The notes below the pieces were generated by a model. It was given only the letters and a program-made list of their open reading frames with translations, was not told the origin of the DNA and ran no database searches. From assembly GCA_030672345.1 (NCBI GenBank), contig DAOVGO010000189.1, forward strand, positions 1-19,880: 19,880 bases of DNA. The letters run 5' to 3'. Positions 1 to 8,115 of this stretch are shown here, in pieces; the first letter of the stretch is position 1, and each line of letters begins with the position of its first letter. The translations under genes were made by a program, and so were the position numbers. The stretch comes from Methanosarcinales archaeon. Lineage in GTDB: Archaea; Halobacteriota; Methanosarcinia; Methanosarcinales; Methanogasteraceae.

Positions 1-1093
1 ACCTCGGCGAGCCGGTGCCTGTGACCCGTGTCAGGTTCACGTCCGCAAACATCCCGGTCAGGCGGTCGATCTCCTTATCGTCGATCTTTCGCAGGATTTC
101 GAGCGCAGACCGCCCGAGCATGTACTCACTCTTAAATTCCTTCTCCCATAGTCGCTGATATTCGGATAATGCCTTCCTGGATATTTTTGATGATGATATC
201 GCCTTTGCCGCCACCATTCCGCAGATCTCGCCCGCACGCATGCCGTAACAGATGCCTGACTGCCCTGCTGCGCCGCCCGCAACCATGATCCCATCGGATA
301 CGATCTCATCAGGGATGGTTGCGATCGGATCACCGCCTTTGTGTTTCCTGATGATCCTGATCTCTGATACGTCGGATATATTCTTCTCTTCTGCGAATCT
401 TCGCAACCACAGGTCAAAAAACCTGGAAACGTCCTGTCCGTGCCGCCGCACGAACACTCCAAGATTTGCACGGTCTCCACCGCATGGAGAGTACGTCGCC
501 TTCCAGCCAGGAGCGACACTCCCGATATAATACTCGAAAAAGTCAGGATCTCCGACTCCATCCGCTTCCACCTCTGCTTCGATCGCCCATGCGATATCAT
601 GCGGATATTTTGTCGGATGCAGCCCGACAAGTGCGGACAACCCTGAAGAGATGCCGTCTGCGATGATCACGATCTTTGATGCAAGCGTCTGGTCAGAGGT
701 GCTGGTCTGGATGATATTTTTCTTTCTAATGAAGTTGTGTGCGGAAACGCCAGTTATAATATCCACATTCTGTCTTATTAAGTCTTTAACATGATATTTA
801 TCGAATTTTTCACGGTCAATGATATATCCTGGAGTTTCGTGGACGATCCTGTTGCCTCCGGGCGAGACGATATGCATCCCTGACATCTCGCGTATGACGT
901 ATTCGGGATGGATGATCTCGCTGGTACGGTCGAACATCCCTTCAAAGAACGTGTTTGCCGGGTGCGGCGGGCTCCCAATCTCATCTTTTTGTTCGATCAG
1001 AGTCACATCGATATCGTGCGATGCAGCCGCAGCCGCAGCACTGATTCCAGCAGGGCTTGCCCCGATCACGAGAACGTCAGTGTCGATTTCCAT
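1..1093 (-). CDS. Geranylgeranyl reductase-family FAD-dependent oxidoreductase, partial (3' end beyond window)
   Basis: An uninterrupted reading frame of 364 codons runs from the ATG at 1093 off the left edge, so the C-terminus is missing. The N-terminus has a Rossmann FAD-binding segment (DVLVIGASPAG, residues 6-16, a GxSxxG variant of GxGxxG) followed by an acidic strand end (VTLIEQ). Further on is the second FAD-contacting region (IMVAGGAAGQSGICYGMRAG), in the position of the GDAAG...GG..GLRAG motif of geranylgeranyl reductases. These enzymes saturate the double bonds of archaeal digeranylgeranyl lipids or other prenyl chains, at or near the membrane. The start overlaps the end of cofG by 17 bp, so the two genes are probably co-transcribed and translationally coupled. 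The family assignment is good. The substrate (membrane lipid, quinone-like carrier or other prenyl compound) is not determined. Confidence 0.85.
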   Translation of the reverse strand, partial: MEIDTDVLVIGASPAGISAAAAAASHDIDVTLIEQKDEIGSPPHPANTFFEGMFDRTSEIIHPEYVIREMSGMHIVSPGGNRIVHETPGYIIDREKFDKYHVKDLIRQNVDIITGVSAHNFIRKKNIIQTSTSDQTLASKIVIIADGISSGLSALVGLHPTKYPHDIAWAIEAEVEADGVGDPDFFEYYIGSVAPGWKATYSPCGGDRANLGVFVRRHGQDVSRFFDLWLRRFAEEKNISDVSEIRIIRKHKGGDPIATIPDEIVSDGIMVAGGAAGQSGICYGMRAGEICGMVAAKAISSSKISRKALSEYQRLWEKEFKSEYMLGRSALEILRKIDDKEIDRLTGMFADVNLTRVTGTGSPR

Positions 1094-2072
1094 CTCTAAA
1101 ACCATCTCCGTCTGTGTATCGTTCGATCAAGTCGCCAAGTCCGGGATCGTACCAACCGGCAAGCACGTAACCCGGATAGATCGGGAGGCGCTCCCTGAGC
1201 CGGATACCCCTGAGTTTCTCTGCAAGTTCTGGTATCTGGGGCCACTGCGCCTCCGGATTGATCCAATCAATGGTATATGGTGATATTCCACCGAGATCAG
1301 ATGCGCCGCACCCGATCAGTTCCTCAAACCGGGTAAGGTTCGGCGGCACCTGGATCGCGACATCATCTGGCAGTATGCTGCGGGCTGCCATGACCGTATC
1401 CACCATCTCCTGATGGGCTGGTTCCGGAAAACCTGCCATCACTGTCCCTGGTTTCGGCGAAAACGGCTGGATGATCACCTCCTGAATGTGCCGGTACCGC
1501 AGGTGAAGTTCCTTGATCGTGTCGAGCGACTGCACGCGATCCTCCATGCTCTCGCCGATTCCTATCAATAACCCTGTTGTGAACGGTATTTTCAATTTTC
1601 CGGCATTTTTGATGGTTTCGATCCGCTCGGAGAGCTTCTTACCGGCGCATCCCTCGTGTGCAGGAAGATCCGCGGTCGTCTCAAGCATCAGCCCCATGCT
1701 CGCGTTGAGGGGTTTTAGCCGTTTGATATCCTGAAAGTCCATCACGCCAGGATTGCTGTGCGGAAGCAGCCCGCACTCAATCGCCAGTTTGCATAGATCG
1801 ACCAGATAGTCGATGATGCTAAAATATCCAATATTGTCAATCCATTCTCGAAATACCTGATGCTCTTCCGGTTTTTCGCCGAACGTGAAGAGGGCTTCGG
1901 TGCATCCGAACCGTGCGCCCTGCTTGAGTATCTGTTCGATCTCTTCTACGGTCATCAGATTCGCTTCAGGATCCGAGGGCTCGCGCCTGAACCCGCAGTA
2001 CCTGCACCTGTTTCGGCACACGTTGGTGACCGGCAGGAACACGTTGCGGGTGAATGTGACGTAATCTGGCAT
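1077..2072 (-). CDS. cofG: 7,8-didemethyl-8-hydroxy-5-deazariboflavin synthase subunit CofG
   Basis: CofG is a radical SAM enzyme that, with CofH, builds the deazaflavin ring (FO) of coenzyme F420. The radical SAM motif CRNRCRYC (Cys19, Cys23, Cys26) lies right at the N-terminus, as is normal for CofG. Other family blocks are visible: GLLPHSNPGVM, ASMGLMLETTA, FTTGLLIGIGES, IIQPFSPKPGT and the C-terminal GASDLGGISPYTIDWINPE. The length of 331 residues is typical. The ATG at 2072 lacks a clear Shine-Dalgarno, but a TATA-like box lies about 27 bp upstream, so the transcript may be leaderless. The stop overlaps the downstream FAD reductase. cofH is in the same window but about 5 kb away, not adjacent. 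Confidence 0.97.
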   Translation of the reverse strand: MPDYVTFTRNVFLPVTNVCRNRCRYCGFRREPSDPEANLMTVEEIEQILKQGARFGCTEALFTFGEKPEEHQVFREWIDNIGYFSIIDYLVDLCKLAIECGLLPHSNPGVMDFQDIKRLKPLNASMGLMLETTADLPAHEGCAGKKLSERIETIKNAGKLKIPFTTGLLIGIGESMEDRVQSLDTIKELHLRYRHIQEVIIQPFSPKPGTVMAGFPEPAHQEMVDTVMAARSILPDDVAIQVPPNLTRFEELIGCGASDLGGISPYTIDWINPEAQWPQIPELAEKLRGIRLRERLPIYPGYVLAGWYDPGLGDLIERYTDGDGFRDGNRH

Positions 2073-2095
2073 GATGGTGTGACTTTAATGCGGTG

Positions 2096-2103
2096 ATACT
2101 TAA
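2096..2103 (-). promoter_or_regulatory. Putative TATA box of cofG
   Basis: On the minus strand this reads TTAAGTAT, centred about 27 bp upstream of the cofG ATG at 2072. That spacing fits a leaderless archaeal transcript. Just upstream lie two copies of GATGACTCTG (plus-strand reading, 2108-2117 and 2120-2129) with a 12-bp period. The call rests on position and composition only. Confidence 0.4.
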
Positions 2104-2278
2104 TGATGATGACTCTGGTGATGACTCTGATGATGGCTCGTCCTGAAAGAAATGTGGTAGTTACAGTTACATGCGGATGCGATTGCACAGGCTCCGTACT
2201 TACGTCGGAGGTTTGGTGATCTGGGTTTTCGAGCTTGTTATCGATTCGAGCACCACGCGTGTTGACAACTCTGGATCC

Positions 2279-2296
2279 TTAAGAAATCTTAAAGTA
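2279..2296 (+). promoter_or_regulatory. Putative leuS promoter with inverted repeat TTAAGA-AA-TCTTAA
   Basis: An exact 6-bp inverted repeat (arms 2279-2284 and 2287-2292) overlaps a TATA-like CTTAAAGTA at 2288-2296. The TATA centre is about 27 bp upstream of position 2319, close to the leuS ATG at 2326, implying a very short leader. The palindrome could be an operator or may only reflect the AT-rich core promoter. Confidence 0.4.
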
Positions 2297-2325
2297 CGAT
2301 CGGGTTTCAGGTTTCCTTGATCGGT

Positions 2326-5247
2326 ATGAATCCACGATACAATCCACAGGCAATCGAGAACGAATGGCAGAAAAAATGGGACGAAAGTCGCATATTTCAG
2401 CCAGAAAGATCCGATAAAGAGAAATATTTCATAACAATCCCATATCCCTACTTAAACGGAAATTTGCACGCGGGTCATACCAGAACCTTCACCATCGGGG
2501 ACGTAATAGCAAGATACAGGCGGATGCTCGGGTTAAACGTCCTGTTCCCGATGGCTTTCCATGCGACAGGCACGCCGATCATCGGACTTGCCGAACTGAT
2601 CGCAAAGCGTGATCCGGAGACCATCCGAGTCTACACAGAACTGCACGGCATCTCAGGCGACGTGATCGCAAAGCTCGATTCCCCTGAATCGCTTGTGGAG
2701 TACTTCGGCAGGGAATCGGAGGCAGCCATGCGGTCGATTGGGTATTCGATCGACTGGACACGGAGATTCACAACGATCGACCCGGCTTACAAGAAATTCA
2801 TCGAATGGCAGTTCAATAAGCTGCACGGGATGGGCTATATCGTAAAAGGCTCGCATCCGGTGAGATGGTGCCCGAATGACAAAAATCCGGTTGAGGATCA
2901 TGATTTGCTCCGTGGAGAGGGCGCAAATATCCTTGATTACACTCTTCTCAAGTTCAAACTCAAATCAGACGTGTCAAACGGGTCGGACGGATCAAATGAA
3001 TCAAACGGATCAGATATATCCGACGAATGGATCCTCCCGTGCGCCACGCTGCGTCCGGAGACTGTCTTCGGGGTGACGAATCTCTGGGTCAATCCGGATA
3101 TCGTGCATGCAAAGGTCACGGTTAACGGCGAGCAGTGGATCGTCAGCGAGGAGGCGTATCAGAAGCTGACACACACCGACAAGGTGGTTGAGAAGATCGG
3201 CGAGATCAGGGGCACCGATCTGATCGGAAGAACGGTTGAGAATCCTGTGATCGATCATGACGTGCTGATCCTACCGGCAAACTTCGTGGATCCGGCAAAC
3301 GGGAGCGGGATTGTGATGAGCGTGCCAGCCCACGCTCCTTATGACTATCTTGCGCTCCGGGACCTGAAAGGCGTCGATCTCGGCGAGTACGGGATTTCAG
3401 GCGACGTATCCGATCTCGAGATGATCTCGCTGATCAGGGTCCCTGACATGGGCGAGTTTCCTGCCATCGAGGTGGTGGACGAACTCGGTGTAAGCGACCA
3501 GTCAGACCCGCTCGCTGAGCAGGCTACGAAGCTCGTGTACAGAAAGGAGTTTCACAGCGGGGTACTCAAGGAAAACACAGGAAAATACACCGGAATCGCG
3601 GTTTCAAAGATAAAAGACGTTTTAACCAGTGATCTGGTCGAACGTGGCGTTGCAGATATCTTTTACGAGTTCAGCGAACTGCCTGTTGTGTGCAGATGCG
3701 GGACAACGTGCGTCGTGAAGATGGTGAAGGACCAGTGGTTCATCAACTACTCAAATCCGGAGTGGAAAGACCGGGTATACGCCCATCTCTCTGATATGCA
3801 GATCATTCCTGCCGAACTGCGCGTTGAATTCGAGAATAAGATCGATTGGCTCAAAGACAAGGCGTGCGCCCGCAGAAAAGGACTTGGAACAAGGCTACCA
3901 TGGGATAACGAGTGGCTGATCGAGTCTCTCGCCGATTCAACGATCTATATGTCGTATTATATCATCTCAAAGTACCTTGACAGGATAGACGTTGATCAAC
4001 TGACACCCGCATTCTTTGATTATGTGCTGCTCGGGGAAGGGGACGCCCGAAACCTGCCAATCGATGAAGATATTGCAAAACAGATACGTGCTGACTTAGA
4101 ATACTGGTATCCGGTTGATATCAGGTCGTCCGGGAAAGATCTGGTCCCAAACCACCTTCTGTTCTTCCTGTTCCACCATGTAGCGATCTTTCCGAAGGAA
4201 ATGCTCCCCAGAGCGATCGCTGTCAACGGTTTCGTCTCTCTCGAAGGAGAGAAGATGAGCAAGTCCAAGGGACCGCTGCTCACGATGAAACATGCTGTTA
4301 CAGAGTATGGAGCGGATGTCACAAGGTTGTACATCCTTGGCACAGCCGAACACACCCAGGATGCGGATTGGCGGTCAGAGAGCGTGAAAAACAATCAGAA
4401 ACAGGTTGAGAAATTTTATAATCTCGCATACGGTGTCATCAACGATCAGAAGACCGATGAACCGCCGAAGATCATCGATAAATGGATGATGAGCAGGCTT
4501 CAACACCGGATTTCTGAAACGAGAAACGCTCTTGAGGTGCTCCGCACGAGACACGCACTCCAGAACGCGTTCTATCTGCTGATGCACGATCTGAAGTGGT
4601 ATCAGCGCAGGGGCGGCGTTTCATCCCTGAAGGATGTCATACATGTCTGGATTCGATTGATGGCTCCGTTCACGCCGCATATCTGCGAGGAACTGTGGAA
4701 AGGGATCGGAGAGGAAGGTTTTGTCTCGCTTTCGGAATATCCTGCTTCGGATCCGGGTTTGATCGACAGATATGCCGAACGAGCGGAAGAACTGGTCGAG
4801 AGCACACTCGACGACATCGAGGAGATCATCAGGGTGACGTCGATGAAACCGGAGCGAATAACACTGTTCACAGCTCCGGTCTGGAAGAATATGGTGCTTG
4901 AGCAGGTTCTTCTGGCGAGTCGGGCTGGAAAACTGGATATAGGCGCTCTGATGAAAGCATTGATGCAGAATCCTGAAATCAAGAAACATGCGCGTGGTGT
5001 TCCGAAGTTTGTGCAGCAGTTGATCAAAGATGTACAGACATGGGACGATGTGCGGGTTGATGACCGGCTCGAGGGACTGGATGAGCGCGCGGTGCTTTCA
5101 GAGGCGTGTGAATTCCTGCAGAGGGAGCTTGGGTGCGCAGTCGAGGCGCTGGATGCCGACGCTGCCGGAGACGATCTCGATCCGCAGGGCAGGCGGAAGT
5201 TTGCAGAACCGGGCAGACCTGCGATTTATGTCAGGGGCACGAACTGA
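2326..5247 (+). CDS. leuS: Leucyl-tRNA synthetase, archaeal type
   Basis: This class I synthetase charges tRNA-Leu with leucine in the cytoplasm. The HIGH-type motif is HAGH (residues 48-51, within YLNGNLHAGH) and KMSKS is at codons 4252-4266 (Lys643). The CP1 editing domain is present, with the threonine-rich TLRPETVFGVTNLW and the VPAHAPYDY segment. The C-terminus RKFAEPGRPAIYV is typical of archaeal and eukaryotic LeuRS. At 973 residues it is full length. I chose the ATG at 2326; a TTG at 2317 is in frame but would add only three residues and suits the promoter spacing less well. Odd feature: a low-complexity Ser/Asn/Gly/Asp tract at about residues 214-233 just ahead of the editing-domain TLRPET motif. 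The gene stands alone on the plus strand and converges on nadX. Confidence 0.97.
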   Translation: MNPRYNPQAIENEWQKKWDESRIFQPERSDKEKYFITIPYPYLNGNLHAGHTRTFTIGDVIARYRRMLGLNVLFPMAFHATGTPIIGLAELIAKRDPETIRVYTELHGISGDVIAKLDSPESLVEYFGRESEAAMRSIGYSIDWTRRFTTIDPAYKKFIEWQFNKLHGMGYIVKGSHPVRWCPNDKNPVEDHDLLRGEGANILDYTLLKFKLKSDVSNGSDGSNESNGSDISDEWILPCATLRPETVFGVTNLWVNPDIVHAKVTVNGEQWIVSEEAYQKLTHTDKVVEKIGEIRGTDLIGRTVENPVIDHDVLILPANFVDPANGSGIVMSVPAHAPYDYLALRDLKGVDLGEYGISGDVSDLEMISLIRVPDMGEFPAIEVVDELGVSDQSDPLAEQATKLVYRKEFHSGVLKENTGKYTGIAVSKIKDVLTSDLVERGVADIFYEFSELPVVCRCGTTCVVKMVKDQWFINYSNPEWKDRVYAHLSDMQIIPAELRVEFENKIDWLKDKACARRKGLGTRLPWDNEWLIESLADSTIYMSYYIISKYLDRIDVDQLTPAFFDYVLLGEGDARNLPIDEDIAKQIRADLEYWYPVDIRSSGKDLVPNHLLFFLFHHVAIFPKEMLPRAIAVNGFVSLEGEKMSKSKGPLLTMKHAVTEYGADVTRLYILGTAEHTQDADWRSESVKNNQKQVEKFYNLAYGVINDQKTDEPPKIIDKWMMSRLQHRISETRNALEVLRTRHALQNAFYLLMHDLKWYQRRGGVSSLKDVIHVWIRLMAPFTPHICEELWKGIGEEGFVSLSEYPASDPGLIDRYAERAEELVESTLDDIEEIIRVTSMKPERITLFTAPVWKNMVLEQVLLASRAGKLDIGALMKALMQNPEIKKHARGVPKFVQQLIKDVQTWDDVRVDDRLEGLDERAVLSEACEFLQRELGCAVEALDADAAGDDLDPQGRRKFAEPGRPAIYVRGTN

Positions 5248-5320
5248 AGCGATATCGCAACAGAATGCGTCACGGATTTACCGAACACACGAAATTATTC
5301 TCGATCTGCATAGCATAACG

Positions 5321-5326
5321 TTTTTT
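5321..5326 (+). terminator. T-run after leuS
   Basis: Six T residues lie about 75 bp after the leuS stop in the short convergent gap with nadX. Archaeal RNA polymerase commonly stops at such T-runs. No strong stem precedes it. Confidence 0.35.
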
Positions 5327-5367
5327 GGACCAGAGCTGGCATGTTTGTCCGCCGATACGAAAAATAC

Positions 5368-6189
5368 TTACGTCCCCACCCAGACCGGCTCTGTAAGCTT
5401 CCTTAACGTCGCAATCGCTGACAGCACTGCAATATAACTGGTCTTCGGATTCGTAGGCGACGGCAGATTCTCTGTCCGAACCGTCAGCACACCAAACTCC
5501 CCCTTAACCTCGATCTGATGTATGTTCCTCGTAATCCCGGGATCGGCAATGACACGCACAACCGTATCATCATATCCGATGCCTGCAAGACTGAGTGTTC
5601 CTGCCACGTTCACGTTCGCGGGAAACGCCCGCACCGCATCCGCGGCAGACCCCTCGAAGAGGAGCGTCTCCTTGCGAAGCGACGAAAGATCGATGCCGTG
5701 TTCCTCAACATAAGGCGCACCAGCAAACCCTGCCGGCGGCTTTCTCGTCGTCAGCACGACCGAGTCGATCCCGCCCAATTTCGCTGATTTGATGCCGTCG
5801 ATTCCAGCAACCGCACCTGACGGGACATATATCCTGCATCCATGCCGCCATGCCAGATCCTTCAGCCGGTCGAGGAATTCCGCATCCGAGAGCGCACCAA
5901 CGCTCATGATCATGAGATCGCATCCTGCGGAGAGCACCGCTGGCGCGATCCTGCGCAATGCCTGCTGTGATGCAGCCTCGACAACGATATCCACGCATTC
6001 CGCCATTCTACGGATGTTCATCGCCTCGGGGTGGCTTGCAAGCAAGTCTCTAAAGCGTTCTATCTCCGGGTCCCGGTCGCAGATTGCGACAAGGTCTGCG
6101 TCAATGGTCCCTTCGTCGATTGCACGGCATATCGCGCTCCCGATCGCGCCGCATCCGAATACCCCGATCCTCAATCTATCTTCTGTCAT
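5368..6189 (-). CDS. nadX: L-aspartate dehydrogenase (NAD biosynthesis)
   Basis: The enzyme oxidises L-aspartate to iminoaspartate with NAD(P)+, feeding quinolinate synthase in de novo NAD synthesis. The N-terminus has a dinucleotide-binding fold (RIGVFGCGAIGSAI, residues 7-20). Family blocks include MSVGALSD, YVPSGAVAGIDGIKSA, TTRKPP, FPANVNVAGTLSLAGIG and DPGITRNIHQIEV. His224 in the last is the candidate catalytic histidine, by family position. At 273 residues it is normal length. Its start overlaps the end of the upstream MobB-like gene by 14 bp, so it is the last gene of the minus-strand cofactor run. nadA and nadC are not in the window. Confidence 0.93.
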   Translation of the reverse strand: MTEDRLRIGVFGCGAIGSAICRAIDEGTIDADLVAICDRDPEIERFRDLLASHPEAMNIRRMAECVDIVVEAASQQALRRIAPAVLSAGCDLMIMSVGALSDAEFLDRLKDLAWRHGCRIYVPSGAVAGIDGIKSAKLGGIDSVVLTTRKPPAGFAGAPYVEEHGIDLSSLRKETLLFEGSAADAVRAFPANVNVAGTLSLAGIGYDDTVVRVIADPGITRNIHQIEVKGEFGVLTVRTENLPSPTNPKTSYIAVLSAIATLRKLTEPVWVGT

Positions 6190-6922
6190 GTTTTATCTCA
6201 ATGATAACATCTGCATCCGTGTTTGCGCGATCAACGCCTTTTAAGGACGAGACCATTCCGGCAATCGTTTTTGACACGATATCCTGAACAAACGGTCCCA
6301 TCGGGATATCTTTTCCTCCGACCGTCACGCTCACAAACCCTTCTTCCTGCACCACGCAATCCGACCTCGTTTTTTCCTTGCGGACGATGGCTTCTGCCAT
6401 GCCCATGCAGTCGTCGTACCCGCATTTGCCGCAATCCATCCCTGGAAGTGTGTTGTGCACCCTCGTAATCTCGATCATCTCTATTATGTAACCGAGGAGA
6501 TTCTCGAAGTCGTTGCTCTCCGGATCATATCTGCGCCCCTCGCCATCGCCCACGATGCGCATGTCCCCGAGCACGATCTTCGGGATCGGCTCGCTCTTGT
6601 GCCCCTCCACGAGAATCACATCAGGGGACGTTAGGCTGTCCGTGATTCTTACGATCTCATCAAGTGGCATACCCTTCCCGACGATGAAGGACGTCTCATC
6701 CGGAGCGCTTGCAACAACGAGCCCGGCACCCGCCTTACCATGTTTCCATGTGTCTCTTCCCTCGCTGTCGATTGAAAATCCTTCTTTCGGTATGTTCTTT
6801 ATCGTGGACACGGAATAGCCCTCTTCTGTCAATCGCTCGATCAGTTTACATACAAGCGTCGTCTTTCCTGTGTTATGGTATCCAACGATACCGATAACAG
6901 CTGCGTTAGTCATTACTGTCAT
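6176..6922 (-). CDS. mobB: MobB-like P-loop GTP-binding protein with C-terminal 4Fe-4S domain
   Basis: The N-terminal half is a MobB-type P-loop protein: Walker A GYHNTGKTT (residues 14-22), KNIPKEGFSIDSEGRDTWKH and the DVILVEGHKS block. MobB proteins assist attachment of nucleotide to molybdopterin. The second half carries LPGMDCGKCGYDDC with a distal cysteine (Cys164, Cys167, Cys172, Cys189, spacing CX2CX4CX16C). This matches the Fe-S domain found in RnfB- and CdhE-type proteins and is absent from bacterial MobB. Two in-frame ATGs (6922 and 6913) lie just after the cofH stop, and either could be used. The gene is flanked by cofH and nadX with 4-bp spacing and a 14-bp overlap. Whether it serves molybdenum/tungsten cofactor or another cofactor cannot be told from sequence. 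Confidence 0.85.
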   Translation of the reverse strand: MTVMTNAAVIGIVGYHNTGKTTLVCKLIERLTEEGYSVSTIKNIPKEGFSIDSEGRDTWKHGKAGAGLVVASAPDETSFIVGKGMPLDEIVRITDSLTSPDVILVEGHKSEPIPKIVLGDMRIVGDGEGRRYDPESNDFENLLGYIIEMIEITRVHNTLPGMDCGKCGYDDCMGMAEAIVRKEKTRSDCVVQEEGFVSVTVGGKDIPMGPFVQDIVSKTIAGMVSSLKGVDRANTDADVIIEIKHDRR

Positions 6923-6926
6923 TCTA

Positions 6927-8048
6927 TCACACCCCGCCCGGAGGGCAGTTTTTGATCAAACTTTTGTGAAAAGTTTGTTTGTGAAAAGTTTGGTGGTAGA
7001 GCGTATCCCGCACCGCCGGGACTCTTCCTGCCTTCCTGATGATCCAGTCAAACTCCGCGGGCGACATATATTCGCCTGATGTTGCTCCTGCCGATTTCGA
7101 TATCTTTTCTTCCATCAATGTCCCTCCGAGATCGTTTGCCCCGCAATGGAGCGCGTACTGTGCGAGTTTGGTCCCAAGCTTCACCCAGCTTGCCTGAATG
7201 TTCGGGATGTGGGTGTGCAGCACGATTCGTGCGAGCGCATGCATCCGCAGGTCATCGATGCCGGTGATGCCGTAGTTGCCGCTCCCGAGCATCTCGCTCC
7301 CGAGTTTGTTGTTGTGCGGCATAAACGGCAGCGGCACAAACTCTGTGAACCCATGGGTCTCCTTCTGAATCTCCCTTATGAGGAAGATGTGGTCGATCCG
7401 GTCCTCCATGGTCTCGATGTGCCCGTACATGATCGTTGCGGTCGTTCTGATGCCGGTGCGATGCGCGGTTCTGATGACACTTGCCCACTCTTTTGTATTC
7501 AGCTTGTCAGGGCATATCTTCTCACGCACCCGGTCAACGAGGATCTCTGCCGCGGTTCCGGGCATTGTGTCGAGTCCTGCCCTTTTTAGTGCATCAAGCG
7601 CGTTTTTGACGCCCACGCCGTCTCTTGCCGCATGCCAGACCTCCATCGGGGAGTAGGCATGCAGATGGATACCCGGAAACTCGGATTTGATCGATTCGAG
7701 GATCTCGCAGTAATCCGCAAGCCGCATATCAAGAAGCAAGCCTCCCTGAATGCAGATCTCGGTTGCGCCGGTGCGTACCGCCTCCCTGGTCTTTTCAAGG
7801 ATCTCGGGTATCCCCATCCGGTAGCCATCCGGGTCATGAAATGCGCAGAACCGGCAGGTTCCGATGCACCTGCTCGTGAAATTGATGTTTCGGTTGATGA
7901 TGTATGTGACGGTATCGCCGACCGCTTCTGCGCGTAGCTCGTCTGCCAGCCGAAAGAGTTCGGGAAGCGGTGCGGTGGCAAGGATTGTTGCATCCTCTTT
8001 TGTGCACCTGCCAGCGTGGGCGCGATCAAGGAGGTCAGTGGGAAGCAT
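6927..8048 (-). CDS. cofH: 5-amino-6-(D-ribitylamino)uracil--L-tyrosine 4-hydroxyphenyl transferase CofH
   Basis: CofH is the radical SAM subunit that joins tyrosine to the flavin precursor, making the substrate of CofG in F420 synthesis. The radical SAM motif CIGTCRFC lies at Cys61, Cys65 and Cys68 from the chosen start. Typical blocks follow: ATEICIQGGL, HAYSPMEV, MPGTAAEIL, TTATIMYGH, FVPLPFMPHN and ANDLGGTLMEE. The frame is open to a codon at 8135, but the ATG at 8048 fits the usual CofH N-terminus (TDLLDRA), has GGAG about 12 nt upstream, and avoids overlapping the upstream gene. The protein should end near RDTLY. Instead about 21 more residues follow, encoded by an inverted- and direct-repeat element. 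That tail is probably not part of the conserved enzyme. Confidence 0.95.
   Translation of the reverse strand: MLPTDLLDRAHAGRCTKEDATILATAPLPELFRLADELRAEAVGDTVTYIINRNINFTSRCIGTCRFCAFHDPDGYRMGIPEILEKTREAVRTGATEICIQGGLLLDMRLADYCEILESIKSEFPGIHLHAYSPMEVWHAARDGVGVKNALDALKRAGLDTMPGTAAEILVDRVREKICPDKLNTKEWASVIRTAHRTGIRTTATIMYGHIETMEDRIDHIFLIREIQKETHGFTEFVPLPFMPHNNKLGSEMLGSGNYGITGIDDLRMHALARIVLHTHIPNIQASWVKLGTKLAQYALHCGANDLGGTLMEEKISKSAGATSGEYMSPAEFDWIIRKAGRVPAVRDTLYHQTFHKQTFHKSLIKNCPPGGV
6938..6993. repeat. Small palindromic/direct-repeat element forming the 3' end of cofH
   Basis: The stretch contains GCCC-GGA-GGGC, the 10-bp palindrome TTTGATCAAA (6951-6960), and a 9-bp hairpin CAAACTTTT-GTG-AAAAGTTTG (6957-6977). 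It also holds an exact tandem duplication of the 15-mer TTTGTGAAAAGTTTG (6963-6977 and 6978-6992). It encodes the HQTFHKQTFHK tail of CofH and looks like a short dispersed palindromic element that landed in the end of the gene. No second copy is visible in this window. Confidence 0.6.
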
Positions 8049-8106
8049 CTTTCGCAGGTCTCCAGTGTGAAGTGAACCGGTTGGAAAACTCAAAAGACAT
8101 GAGATG

Positions 8107-8114
8107 TGTTTATA
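8107..8114 (-). promoter_or_regulatory. Possible internal promoter for cofH
   Basis: The minus strand reads TATAAACA about 59-66 bp upstream of the cofH ATG at 8048, giving a predicted start near 8083 and a leader of about 35 nt that includes the GGAG sequence. If real, cofH-mobB-nadX could be transcribed separately from the cfbC part of the run. Confidence 0.35.
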
Positions 8115-8115
8115 C

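Noticed and set aside
58..630. 190-codon minus-strand frame rich in Arg and Ser
   Set aside because: It lies in a different frame inside the geranylgeranyl-reductase-like gene, whose own frame has clear FAD-binding motifs and runs unbroken to the window edge.
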